A DNA stretch of 64,000 nucleotides, taken from contig LNIY01000150.1 of the NCBI GenBank assembly GCA_001449105.1, positions 49,336 to 113,335 on the forward strand, given 5' to 3'. The position numbers were made by a program, and so were the translations under genes. The notes under the pieces were generated by a model. The model saw nothing but the letters and a program-made list of their open reading frames with translations, ran no database searches and was not told where the DNA came from. Source of the DNA: Caulobacter vibrioides. Its GTDB lineage: Bacteria; Pseudomonadota; Alphaproteobacteria; Caulobacterales; Caulobacteraceae. Shown piece after piece: positions 50,008-57,210 of this stretch (position 1 is the first letter of the stretch; every line of letters begins with the position of its first letter).

Positions 50008-51146
50008 CAGCGGGTCTCCGCCAGGATGGAACGGTCGATCTCGGAGACGGAGTTGACGCCGGTCAGCGCCATGGCCACCCGCATCTCCTTCTCCATAAGG
50101 TCCAGAAGCTGGGTCACGCCTGCCTGGCCGCGCGCGGCCAGGGCGTAGACGGCGGCCCGGCCCAGCAGCACGCCCTTGGCCCCCAGGGCCAGCATCCGCA
50201 CCACGTCGAGGCCCGAGCGCACCCCGCCGTCGGCCAGCACGGTCAGCCTGTCGCCCACGGCCTCGGCGATGGCCGGCAGCGCTTTCGCAGACGACAGCAC
50301 GCCGTCCAGCTGGCGGCCGCCGTGGTTGGACACCACCACCCCGTCGGCGCCGATGTCGGCGGCGGCCTTGGCGTCCTCGGGATCGAGCACGCCCTTGATG
50401 ATCAGCGGCCCCTTCCAGGACTCGCGGATCCATTCGAGGTCCTTCCACTGGATCGAGGGGTCGAAATTGGCCCCCAGCCAGCCCATGAAGTCCTCGAGGC
50501 CCGTATTGCCCTTCAGCACCGGGGCGACATTGCCCAGGGTGTGAGGACGGCCCATCAGGCCGACGTCCCACGCCCACTGCGGACGGCCCATGGCCTGCAG
50601 GATGCGGCGAGCCCCGGCGTTGGGACCGCTCATGCCCGAATGGGCGTCGCGGTAGCGGGCCCCCGGCACGGGCATGTCGACGGTGAAGACGAGCGTGCTC
50701 GCCCCCGCCGCCGCCGCCCGGGCCAGGAGGTCGCGCATGAAGGCGCGGTCCCGCAGCACGTAGAGCTGGAACCACAGCGGCCGGCTGGAAGCGGCCGCCA
50801 CCTCGTCCACGTCGCACACCGACACCGTCGACAGGCACAGCGGCACGCCCTTGGCCGAAGCCGCGCGCACCGCCTGGCACTCGCCCCGGCGAGCGTACAT
50901 GCCGGTCAGGCCCACGGGGGCCAGCACCACGGGCATGGACTGCTCGACGCCGAACAGGCTGGTCGCCGTCGAGACCTTGGACACGTCCTTGAGCACCCGC
51001 TGTCGCAGGGCCAGGTCGGCCAGGTCGGAGACGTTGCGGGCCAGGGTCCGCTCGGCGTAGGCGCCGCCGTCGATGTAGTCGAAGAGGAAGCGCGGCAGCT
51101 TGCGCCGCGCAGCCTCACGGAAGTCGGTGGTCGACGAGACGATCAT
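50007..51146 (-). CDS. lldD: FMN-dependent L-lactate dehydrogenase / alpha-hydroxyacid oxidase
   Basis: 379 residues. FREAARRKLPRFLFDYIDGGA opens the family; VVLAPVGLTGMYARRGE, LWFQLYVLRDR, FTVDMPVPGARYRDAHSG and the catalytic VVSNHGGRQLDG are the LldD signature, with DGGVRSGLDVVRMLALGAKGVLLGR binding FMN phosphate. It oxidises L-lactate to pyruvate at the membrane. Its place in an L-rhamnose operon fits well, since the oxidative rhamnose pathway releases L-lactate. It starts 15 bases after the rhamnose-dehydrogenase gene and overlaps the acetylesterase gene. Confidence 0.93.
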   Translation of the reverse strand: MIVSSTTDFREAARRKLPRFLFDYIDGGAYAERTLARNVSDLADLALRQRVLKDVSKVSTATSLFGVEQSMPVVLAPVGLTGMYARRGECQAVRAASAKGVPLCLSTVSVCDVDEVAAASSRPLWFQLYVLRDRAFMRDLLARAAAAGASTLVFTVDMPVPGARYRDAHSGMSGPNAGARRILQAMGRPQWAWDVGLMGRPHTLGNVAPVLKGNTGLEDFMGWLGANFDPSIQWKDLEWIRESWKGPLIIKGVLDPEDAKAAADIGADGVVVSNHGGRQLDGVLSSAKALPAIAEAVGDRLTVLADGGVRSGLDVVRMLALGAKGVLLGRAAVYALAARGQAGVTQLLDLMEKEMRVAMALTGVNSVSEIDRSILAETR

Positions 51147-51161
51147 GGAAGGGCGATCGAT

Positions 51162-51923
51162 CTACTGCAGGTTCACGAACGCGCCGCCGTCGACCAGCAG
51201 GGCCGCGCCGGTGACGTAGTTGGCGAGATCCGAGGCCAGGAACACGATCGGGCCGGCCAGGTCGTCGGGCTCGCCCAGGCGGCCCAGCGGGATGCGGCCG
51301 CTCATGTATTCGCGCTTGGCGACGTCGGCGAGGTCTTCCTTGTTGATCGCGGTCTCGATCGTGCCCGGCAGCACCGAGTTGCAGCGGATGCCGTGCTTGC
51401 CGAGCGCGATGGCGGTCGACTGCATCAGGCTGTGCACGCCGGCCTTGGTCGGGGTGTAGTGCGTCTGCATGCCGCCGCCGACCAGGGCGCTGATCGAGGA
51501 GACGGCGATGATCGAGCCGCCGTGGCCTTGCTTGACCATCTGGTTGGCCGCCGCCTGCACCATGTAATAGGCGCCGAACAGGTTCACCTTCATGGTCCGC
51601 TCCATCACTTCCGGCGGCATGTCCAGGAAGGCGTGGAACGGGCAGATGCCGGCGTTGTTGACGAAGACGTCGACCTTGCCGAAGGCCGCGACGGCGGCGT
51701 CGACGAAGGCCTGGGCGGTTTCCACCTGGGCCACGTCGCCCTTCACGGCGATGGCGCGACGGCCCAGGGCCTCGATCTGCGCCACGGCGTCGGCCGCGCC
51801 GGCCTCGTCGGAGTGGTAGTTGATCGCCACGTCGGCGCCATGACGCGCCGCGCCGATGGCGGCCGCCTTGCCGATCCCGCCCGAGGCGCCGGTCACCAGC
51901 ACCACCTTGTCCTTCAGAAGCAT
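51162..51923 (-). CDS. L-rhamnose 1-dehydrogenase (LRA1-type SDR)
   Basis: 253 residues. MLLKDKVVLVTGASGGIGKA, FVNNAGICPFHAFLDMP, SSISALVGGGMQTHYTPTKAG and GRLGEPDDLAGPIVFLASD followed by YVTGAALLVDGGAFVNLQ agree closely with the L-rhamnose 1-dehydrogenase of Azotobacter and Sphingomonas as I recall it. It makes L-rhamnono-lactone using NAD(P). Start: ATG 51923, after a GGAGGAAC ribosome site; the ATG seven codons upstream was rejected for that reason. Second gene of the IclR-led operon, 35 bases after the regulator. Confidence 0.92.
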   Translation of the reverse strand: MLLKDKVVLVTGASGGIGKAAAIGAARHGADVAINYHSDEAGAADAVAQIEALGRRAIAVKGDVAQVETAQAFVDAAVAAFGKVDVFVNNAGICPFHAFLDMPPEVMERTMKVNLFGAYYMVQAAANQMVKQGHGGSIIAVSSISALVGGGMQTHYTPTKAGVHSLMQSTAIALGKHGIRCNSVLPGTIETAINKEDLADVAKREYMSGRIPLGRLGEPDDLAGPIVFLASDLANYVTGAALLVDGGAFVNLQ

Positions 51924-51958
51924 AGTTCCTCCGTCTTCACTCACGCGCGGGGGGAGTG

Positions 51959-52792
51959 TCAGGTCTTGGCGCCTGACCCCCGCTTGCCGTTCCAGCCCAG
52001 ATCGCGGCTGATCGCGTCGGCGGCCGAACGGATGTCGTCCACCAGGACCCCCATCCGCTCGTCGTCCATGTATTGAGCCGCGCCCGAGACGCTGATGGCC
52101 GCCACCACCTGGCCGCCCGCCCCGCGCACCGGGGCGGCGACGCAGCGGATGCGGTCCTCGTTCTCTTCAAGGTCGAAGGCCACGCCGCGCTGCGAATAGT
52201 CGTGCATCCAGGCGATCCACTGCTCTTCGTTCGGCGCGCCGGCCGCGGCCGGGCCTTCCTTGCGATACAGCGCGCGCCAGCGGCTCTCGTCGTCGTCCAG
52301 CACCAGGGCCTTGCCCAGGCCGGTCGAGCGGATCGGCTGGCGATCGCCCACGCGCGAAGAGATGTTGATGCGGCGGCGGCCCGTCAGCTTGTCCAAATAG
52401 AGCGCGCGATCATCGTCGAGGACGCCCAGGTGGACGGTGTCCTCCAGCTCTTCCCACAGCTTCTCCAGGTGCGGGCGCGCGATGCGCGGCAGGTCCATCT
52501 GCTGGCTGGCCAGATAGCCCAGCTCGAGAAGCTTTGGACCCAGGCTGTAGCCTTCACGCGGAGTCTGGGTCAGCAGCCGGCGCTCGACCAGGGCCGTCGC
52601 CAGGCGGTGCGTGGTGCTGCGCGTCAGGCCGAGTCGCGAGGCCAGGGCCGGCAAGCCGATGGCGCCGGCGTCGGCCACCACGTCGAGCACGTCCAGGCCG
52701 CGAAACAGCGTCTGGCTGCCGCTTGGGCTCTTGGTCGCCGCGCCTTCGTCGTCCGCCACCGGTTCCGCTCCCCTTGACGTGCTGGGTTTCAT
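51959..52792 (-). CDS. IclR-family transcription regulator of the rhamnose locus
   Basis: 277 residues. SQTLFRGLDVLDVVADAGAIGLPALASRLGLTRSTTHRLATAL is the winged helix-turn-helix; DLPRIARPHLEKLWEELEDTVHL and ISSRVGDRQPIRSTGLGKALVL belong to the IclR effector domain, and CVAAPVRGAGGQVVAAISVSG ends it. First gene of the rhamnose-dehydrogenase operon and divergent from rhmD, so it probably controls both directions; a rhamnose-pathway intermediate such as KDR is a likely ligand, by analogy with other sugar-acid regulators. Confidence 0.93.
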   Translation of the reverse strand: MKPSTSRGAEPVADDEGAATKSPSGSQTLFRGLDVLDVVADAGAIGLPALASRLGLTRSTTHRLATALVERRLLTQTPREGYSLGPKLLELGYLASQQMDLPRIARPHLEKLWEELEDTVHLGVLDDDRALYLDKLTGRRRINISSRVGDRQPIRSTGLGKALVLDDDESRWRALYRKEGPAAAGAPNEEQWIAWMHDYSQRGVAFDLEENEDRIRCVAAPVRGAGGQVVAAISVSGAAQYMDDERMGVLVDDIRSAADAISRDLGWNGKRGSGAKT

Positions 52793-53005
52793 TTTGTAGC
52801 ACTACCTCTCATAATATGGAACGCAAGACAAGGGCTCGCGTCAGCGACTCTTTCGGCCGCGGGGCTCCTGCGACGAGCGTGTCATACGATGTTCTGGGGA
52901 GGTAGCGCGAACATCCGTTCGCGTCGTTCGGCGGCCCCGCTGGCGCGCCTCCCCCAATAGGGGCAGATCCGGTCACGAGAGACCGGGCGATGGTTGGAGC
53001 ACGAG
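52793..53005. promoter_or_regulatory. Divergent control region between the IclR gene and rhmD
   Basis: This 213-base gap separates two divergent operons. The part next to the regulator is AT-rich (ACCTCTCATAATATGGAACG near 52804) and could hold the promoter and IclR site; no clean inverted repeat was found. TTGGAGCACGAG before ATG 53006 gives rhmD a ribosome site. Confidence 0.55.
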
Positions 53006-54184
53006 ATGCCGCTTCCCTTGATCAAGGCTGTTCGCGCCTATGTGGTCCGCGGGGGCGGCGCCGACTATCACGACCAGGGCGAAGGCCACTGGATCGACGA
53101 CCACATCGCCACCCCGATGTCGCGCTATCCCGAGTACCGCCAGAGCCGCCAGAGCTTCGGCATCAACGTGCTCGGCACCCTCGTGGTCGAGATCGAGGCC
53201 GTCGACGGCACGATCGGCTTCGCGGTGACCACCGGCGGCGAACCGGCCGCCTTCATCGTCGAAAAGCACCTGGCCCGCTTCCTCGAAGGTCGCGACCCGA
53301 CCGAGGTCGAGAAGATCTGGGACCAGATGTACTTCTCCACCCAGTACTACGGCCGCAAGGGCCTGGTCGTGAACGCCATCTCGGGCGTCGACCTGGCGCT
53401 CTACGACCTGATCGGCAAGCTGCGCCAGGAACCGGTCTACGCCCTGCTGGGCGGCAAGGTCCGTGACGAGCTGACCTTCTACGCCACCGGCGCGCGTCCG
53501 GACCTGGCCAAGGAGATGGGCTTCATCGGCGGCAAGATGCCCCTGCACCACGGCCCGGCCGAAGGTGAGGAAGGCCTGCGCAAGAACCTCGAAGAGCTCG
53601 AAACCATGCGCAACCGCGTGGGCGAGGACTTCTGGCTGATGTTCGACTGCTGGATGTCGCTGGACCTGAACTACGCCACCAAGCTGGCGCACAAGGCTCA
53701 CGAGTACGGCCTGAAGTGGATCGAAGAGGCCCTGAGCCCCGACGACTACTGGGGCTACCGCGACCTCAAGAAGAACGCCCCTCCCGGCATGCTGGTCACC
53801 ACCGGCGAGCACGAAGCCACCCGCTGGGGCTTCCGCATGCTGCTGGAGATGGAATGCTGCGACATCATCCAGCCGGACGTGGGCTGGTGCGGCGGCGTCA
53901 CCGAACTGATCAAGATCGCCAACCTGGCCGACAGCAAGGGCGTGATGATGATCCCGCACGGCTCGTCGGTGTACAGCTACCACTTCGTCATCACGCGCCA
54001 TAACAGCCCGTTCGCCGAGTTCCTGATGATGGCGCCGAAGGCCGACGAGGTCGTGCCGATGTTCCATCCGCAGCTGATCGGCGAGCCCGTTCCGGTCAAC
54101 GGCAAGCTCAAGCTCGGCGACGCGCCCGGCTTCGGCGTCGAGCTGAACCGCGACGTCGGCCTGCACCGTCCGTATCCGCGGTAA
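53006..54184 (+). CDS. rhmD: L-rhamnonate dehydratase (enolase superfamily)
   Basis: 392 residues. The sequence (YVVRGGGADYHDQGEGHWID, FGINVLGTLVVEIEA, SGVDLALYDLIGKLRQEPVY) and barrel motifs LMFDCWMSLDLNYATKLAHK, WIEEALSPDDYWGYRDLKK, TTGEHEATRWGF and HGSSVYSYHFV (metal ligands Asp, Glu, Glu and catalytic His) match RhmD. It removes water from L-rhamnonate to give 2-keto-3-deoxy-L-rhamnonate. ATG 53006 was chosen over a TTG four codons upstream. First gene of the plus-strand operon opposite the IclR regulator. The length fits the family. Confidence 0.95.
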   Translation: MPLPLIKAVRAYVVRGGGADYHDQGEGHWIDDHIATPMSRYPEYRQSRQSFGINVLGTLVVEIEAVDGTIGFAVTTGGEPAAFIVEKHLARFLEGRDPTEVEKIWDQMYFSTQYYGRKGLVVNAISGVDLALYDLIGKLRQEPVYALLGGKVRDELTFYATGARPDLAKEMGFIGGKMPLHHGPAEGEEGLRKNLEELETMRNRVGEDFWLMFDCWMSLDLNYATKLAHKAHEYGLKWIEEALSPDDYWGYRDLKKNAPPGMLVTTGEHEATRWGFRMLLEMECCDIIQPDVGWCGGVTELIKIANLADSKGVMMIPHGSSVYSYHFVITRHNSPFAEFLMMAPKADEVVPMFHPQLIGEPVPVNGKLKLGDAPGFGVELNRDVGLHRPYPR

Positions 54185-54228
54185 GCCGCGCCTCTCCTTC
54201 CCCCATTTACCCCTAGAGCCAGAAGACC

Positions 54229-55092
54229 ATGAAACTGTTGCGTTACGGCCCGCGGGGCGCCGAAAAGCCCGGCCTGCTGGATTCCGAAGGCAAGATCCGC
54301 GACCTGTCGGGGCACGTGTCCGACATCACCGCCGCGGACCTGACCCCGGAAGGCCTGGCGAAGATCGCCGCCATCGATCCGACCACCCTGCCGGTGGTCG
54401 AAGGCTCGCCGCGCTACGGCGTGCCGATCGCCAATGTCGGCAAGTTCCTGGCCATCGGCCTGAACTTCGCCGACCACGCCAAGGAAGCCGGCCTCGAGCC
54501 CCCGCCCGAGCCGATCTTCTTCACCAAGGCGATCTCGTGCCTCAACGGCCCGAACGACCAGGTCATGCTGCCCAAGGGCGCCGAGAAGGGCGACTGGGAA
54601 GTCGAGCTGGGCGTCGTGATCGGCAAGCGCGCCCGCTATGTCGAGCAATCCGAAGCCCTGGGCTACGTCGCCGGCTACGTGCTGGTGAACGACGTCTCCG
54701 AGCGCGCCTTCCAGAAGGAGCTGGGCTCGCAGTGGGACAAGGGCAAGGGCTGCGACACCTTTGGCCCCGTGGGCCCCTGGGTCGTCACCGCCGATGAAGT
54801 CGGCGACTGCCAGAACCTCGACATGTGGCTCGACCTCAACGGCAAGCGCATGCAGACCGGCAACAGCAAGACGATGATCTTCGGCGTCGCCGAGCTGATC
54901 GCCTACATGAGCCGCTTCGTCACCCTGGAGCCGGGCGACATCCTCACGACGGGCACCCCTCCGGGCGTCGGCGAAGGCCAGAAGCCGGAAAAGATCTTCC
55001 TGAAGGCCGGCGACGTCATGACGCTGGGCATCGAAAAGCTCGGCACGCAGCGCCAGGAAGTCATCGCCTGGACCAAGGAAGGCGTCTCGTGA
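54229..55092 (+). CDS. FAH-family 2,4-diketo-3-deoxy-L-rhamnonate hydrolase (LRA6-like)
   Basis: 287 residues of the fumarylacetoacetase fold. VGKFLAIGLNFADHAKEAGLE, EPIFFTKAISCLNGPNDQV, WEVELGVVIGKRARYV (metal-binding Glu pair), GYVLVNDVSERAFQ and TTGTPPGVGEG are the family core. In Sphingomonas an enzyme of this type splits 2,4-diketo-3-deoxy-L-rhamnonate into pyruvate and L-lactate. Its position next to rhmD and an SDR dehydrogenase favours that reaction, and a lactate dehydrogenase is encoded in the neighbouring operon. The stop overlaps the next GTG start. Confidence 0.88.
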   Translation: MKLLRYGPRGAEKPGLLDSEGKIRDLSGHVSDITAADLTPEGLAKIAAIDPTTLPVVEGSPRYGVPIANVGKFLAIGLNFADHAKEAGLEPPPEPIFFTKAISCLNGPNDQVMLPKGAEKGDWEVELGVVIGKRARYVEQSEALGYVAGYVLVNDVSERAFQKELGSQWDKGKGCDTFGPVGPWVVTADEVGDCQNLDMWLDLNGKRMQTGNSKTMIFGVAELIAYMSRFVTLEPGDILTTGTPPGVGEGQKPEKIFLKAGDVMTLGIEKLGTQRQEVIAWTKEGVS

Positions 55093-55838
55093 CCGTCTAC
55101 GCCAACCGCTACGCCGGCCGCGCCGCCGTCATCACCGGCGGCGCCTCGGGCCTGGGCAAGGAAACCGCCCGCCGCATGGTCGCCGAAGGCGCCAAGGTCG
55201 CCCTGTGGGACCTCAACGCCGAAGCCCTGAAGGCCGCCGCCGAGGAAGTCGGCGCCAGCTTCACCTACGCGCTGGACGTCTCGGACGAGGCCCAGGTGGC
55301 CGCGGCCACCGCCGCCAGCGTCGAGGCCCTGGGCAAGATCGACGTGCTCGTGAACTCGGCCGGCATCACCGGCGCCACCGTTCCGGTGCACGAGTTCCCA
55401 CTCGACAGCTGGAAGCGCGTCATCGACATCAATCTGAACGGCCTGTTCTACTGCTGCCGTTCGGTGGTGCCGCACATGCTGGCGGCCGGCTACGGCCGCA
55501 TCGTCAACGTCGCCTCGGTGGCCGGCAAGGAAGGCAATCCGAACGCCAGCGCCTATTCGGCGTCGAAGGCGGGCGTGATCGGCCTGACCAAGTCGCTGGG
55601 CAAGGAACTGGCCGGCAAGGGCGTGATCGCTAACGCCCTGACCCCTGCCACCTTCGAAAGCCCGATCCTGGAGCAACTGCCGCAGAGCCAGGTCGACTAC
55701 ATGCGCAGCAAGATCCCGATGGGTCGCCTGGGCGAAGTCGAGGAAAGCGCCGCGATGGTCTGCTTCATGGCCAGCGAGGAGTGCAGCTTCACCACCGCCG
55801 CCACCTTCGACACGTCCGGCGGCCGGACCACCTTCTAG
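55089..55838 (+). CDS. 2-keto-3-deoxy-L-rhamnonate 4-dehydrogenase (LRA5-like SDR)
   Basis: 249 residues. AAVITGGASGLGKETARR (NAD loop), LVNSAGITGATVPVHEFP, INVASVAGKEGNPNASAYSASKAG? region with Ser, Tyr and Lys of the SDR site, and a C-terminal FDTSGGRTTF. In the oxidative rhamnose route it would oxidise the C4 hydroxyl of 2-keto-3-deoxy-L-rhamnonate to the 2,4-diketo acid. The GTG start at 55089 overlaps the upstream stop (GTGA), coupling it to the hydrolase. Function is assigned from position and SDR class; substrate not proven. The catalytic segment is VASVAGKEG, then AYSASK. Confidence 0.88.
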   Translation: MTVYANRYAGRAAVITGGASGLGKETARRMVAEGAKVALWDLNAEALKAAAEEVGASFTYALDVSDEAQVAAATAASVEALGKIDVLVNSAGITGATVPVHEFPLDSWKRVIDINLNGLFYCCRSVVPHMLAAGYGRIVNVASVAGKEGNPNASAYSASKAGVIGLTKSLGKELAGKGVIANALTPATFESPILEQLPQSQVDYMRSKIPMGRLGEVEESAAMVCFMASEECSFTTAATFDTSGGRTTF

Positions 55839-55907
55839 TCTGAATACCGGGCCTGCTCGTTCTTCGGGACGGGCAGGCTCGTAGTCTACGAGCCCAAGGG
55901 GACAGGC

Positions 55908-56837
55908 ATGGCGTACGCGGGTCCGATCATCGACGCCCACATGCACCTGTGGGATCTCGAGAAGCACTACTATTCGTGGCTGCAGGACGTTCCCCTGCCC
56001 AACAACCCGGCCGGCGACATGGCCCTGATCGCCGGGAAGAACTACCTGCCCGCCGACTACGCCGCCGACGCCCTGCCCTGGCGCGTCCAGAGCCTGGTCC
56101 ACGTCGAGTGCGGCCTGCCGACCGACAAGCAGCTTTCCGAGACCGACTGGCTGGAGAGCCTGATCGCCGCCAATGCGCCCATCGGGGCGCCCATCGGAGC
56201 GCCCATCGGAGCGATCGTGGCCGGCGCCAACCTGGACGATCCCGCCGTCGAGACCCTGCTTGAGGCCCACGCCTCGCGGCCCCACGTGCGCGGCATCCGC
56301 CAGATCGTCAATTTCCACAAGGACCCGGCCAAGACCTACGGCCCGTCCGACCTGCTGCTGAACGACCAGTGGCGCGCGGGTTTCGGCCTGCTGGCCAAGT
56401 ACGGCCTGTCGTTCGACCTGCAGCTCTATCCCTCGCAGATGGAGACGGCCGCGGCCCTGGCCGACGCCCATCCCGACATTCCGCTGGTGGTCAACCACGC
56501 CGGCATGCCGACCGACCGCGACGAGGACGGCCTGGCGCTCTGGCGCTCGGGCCTGGCCACGCTGGCCCAGCGTCCGAACGTCACCTGCAAGGTCTCGGGC
56601 CTGGCCATGGTCGACCGCGCCTGGACGGTGGAAAGCCTGCGCCCGTTCGTCCTGCAGGTCATCGAGACCTTCGGCGTGGACCGGACCCTGCTGGCCAGCA
56701 ACTTCCCGGTCGAGAAGGTGCACGGCTCCTTCGACGCCTTCTACCGCGCCTACGACGCCATCACGGCCGGCTTCAGCGACGCCGAGCGCGAGCGCCTGTT
56801 CGCCGGCTCGGCCGCCGCCGTCTACCGCATCGCCTGA
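55908..56837 (+). CDS. Amidohydrolase-type L-rhamnono-lactonase (LRA2-like)
   Basis: 309 residues. IIDAHMHLWDLEKHYYSWL supplies the H-x-H metal motif; VVNHAGMPTDRDEDGL, FDLQLYP and LASNFPVEKVHG (last Asp/Asn-type position) are typical of the amidohydrolase-2 lactonases. It would open L-rhamnono-1,4-lactone to rhamnonate. The gene carries a 12-base in-frame tandem repeat (codons 90-101, three copies of Ala-Pro-Ile-Gly) inside a surface region. ATG 55908 follows GGGGACAGGC. Located between the SDR and RhaM genes. Confidence 0.88.
   Translation: MAYAGPIIDAHMHLWDLEKHYYSWLQDVPLPNNPAGDMALIAGKNYLPADYAADALPWRVQSLVHVECGLPTDKQLSETDWLESLIAANAPIGAPIGAPIGAIVAGANLDDPAVETLLEAHASRPHVRGIRQIVNFHKDPAKTYGPSDLLLNDQWRAGFGLLAKYGLSFDLQLYPSQMETAAALADAHPDIPLVVNHAGMPTDRDEDGLALWRSGLATLAQRPNVTCKVSGLAMVDRAWTVESLRPFVLQVIETFGVDRTLLASNFPVEKVHGSFDAFYRAYDAITAGFSDAERERLFAGSAAAVYRIA
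56175..56210 (+). repeat. 12-base tandem repeat within the lactonase gene
   Basis: GCGCCCATCGG[G/A] occurs three times in a row, followed by a partial copy (GCGATCG). It encodes Ala-Pro-Ile-Gly three times and keeps the frame, so copy-number changes would lengthen or shorten the protein by four residues. Confidence 0.9.
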
Positions 56838-56866
56838 AAACCAAGAAACGACGCCAGGAGGAAACC

Positions 56867-57202
56867 ATGAGCACGCTGACCGAAGGCCGCCCGATCGCCT
56901 TCCGCATGCAACTGAAGCCCGGTGTCGCCGCCGAGTACGAGCGCCGTCACGACGAGCTGTGGCCGGACCTGGCGGCCGCGCTCCGCGACGCGGGCGTCTA
57001 CGACTATTCGATCTTCCTCGACGAAGAGACCATGAGCCTGTTCGCCGTGCTTCGCCTGAAGCCCGACAACAACAAGGACGCCCTGCCCCTGCAGCCGGTG
57101 ATGAAGCGCTGGTGGGACTTCATGGCCGACCTGATGGACGTCCATCCGGACAACAAGCCGGTCGAATGGCCGCTCAAGCCCGTCTTCTACTTCGAGGGCT
57201 GA
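56867..57202 (+). CDS. rhaM: L-rhamnose mutarotase
   Basis: 111 residues. RMQLKPGVAAEYERRHDELWPDL, YDYSIFLDEETMSLFAVL and MKRWWDFMADLMDVHPDNKPV are the RhaM family signature (Tyr and His in the site). It interconverts alpha- and beta-L-rhamnose, supplying the anomer used by the dehydrogenase. The start is ATG 56867, after a CCAGGAGGAAACC ribosome site. It stands 29 bases after the lactonase gene, and its stop is eight bases before the glycosidase gene, so all belong to one transcript. Confidence 0.95.
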   Translation: MSTLTEGRPIAFRMQLKPGVAAEYERRHDELWPDLAAALRDAGVYDYSIFLDEETMSLFAVLRLKPDNNKDALPLQPVMKRWWDFMADLMDVHPDNKPVEWPLKPVFYFEG

Positions 57203-57210
57203 GACCAGTG

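Noticed and set aside
52994..53005. TTG start four codons upstream for rhmD
   Set aside because: ATG 53006 gives a typical RhmD N-terminus and the upstream four codons overlap its ribosome site.
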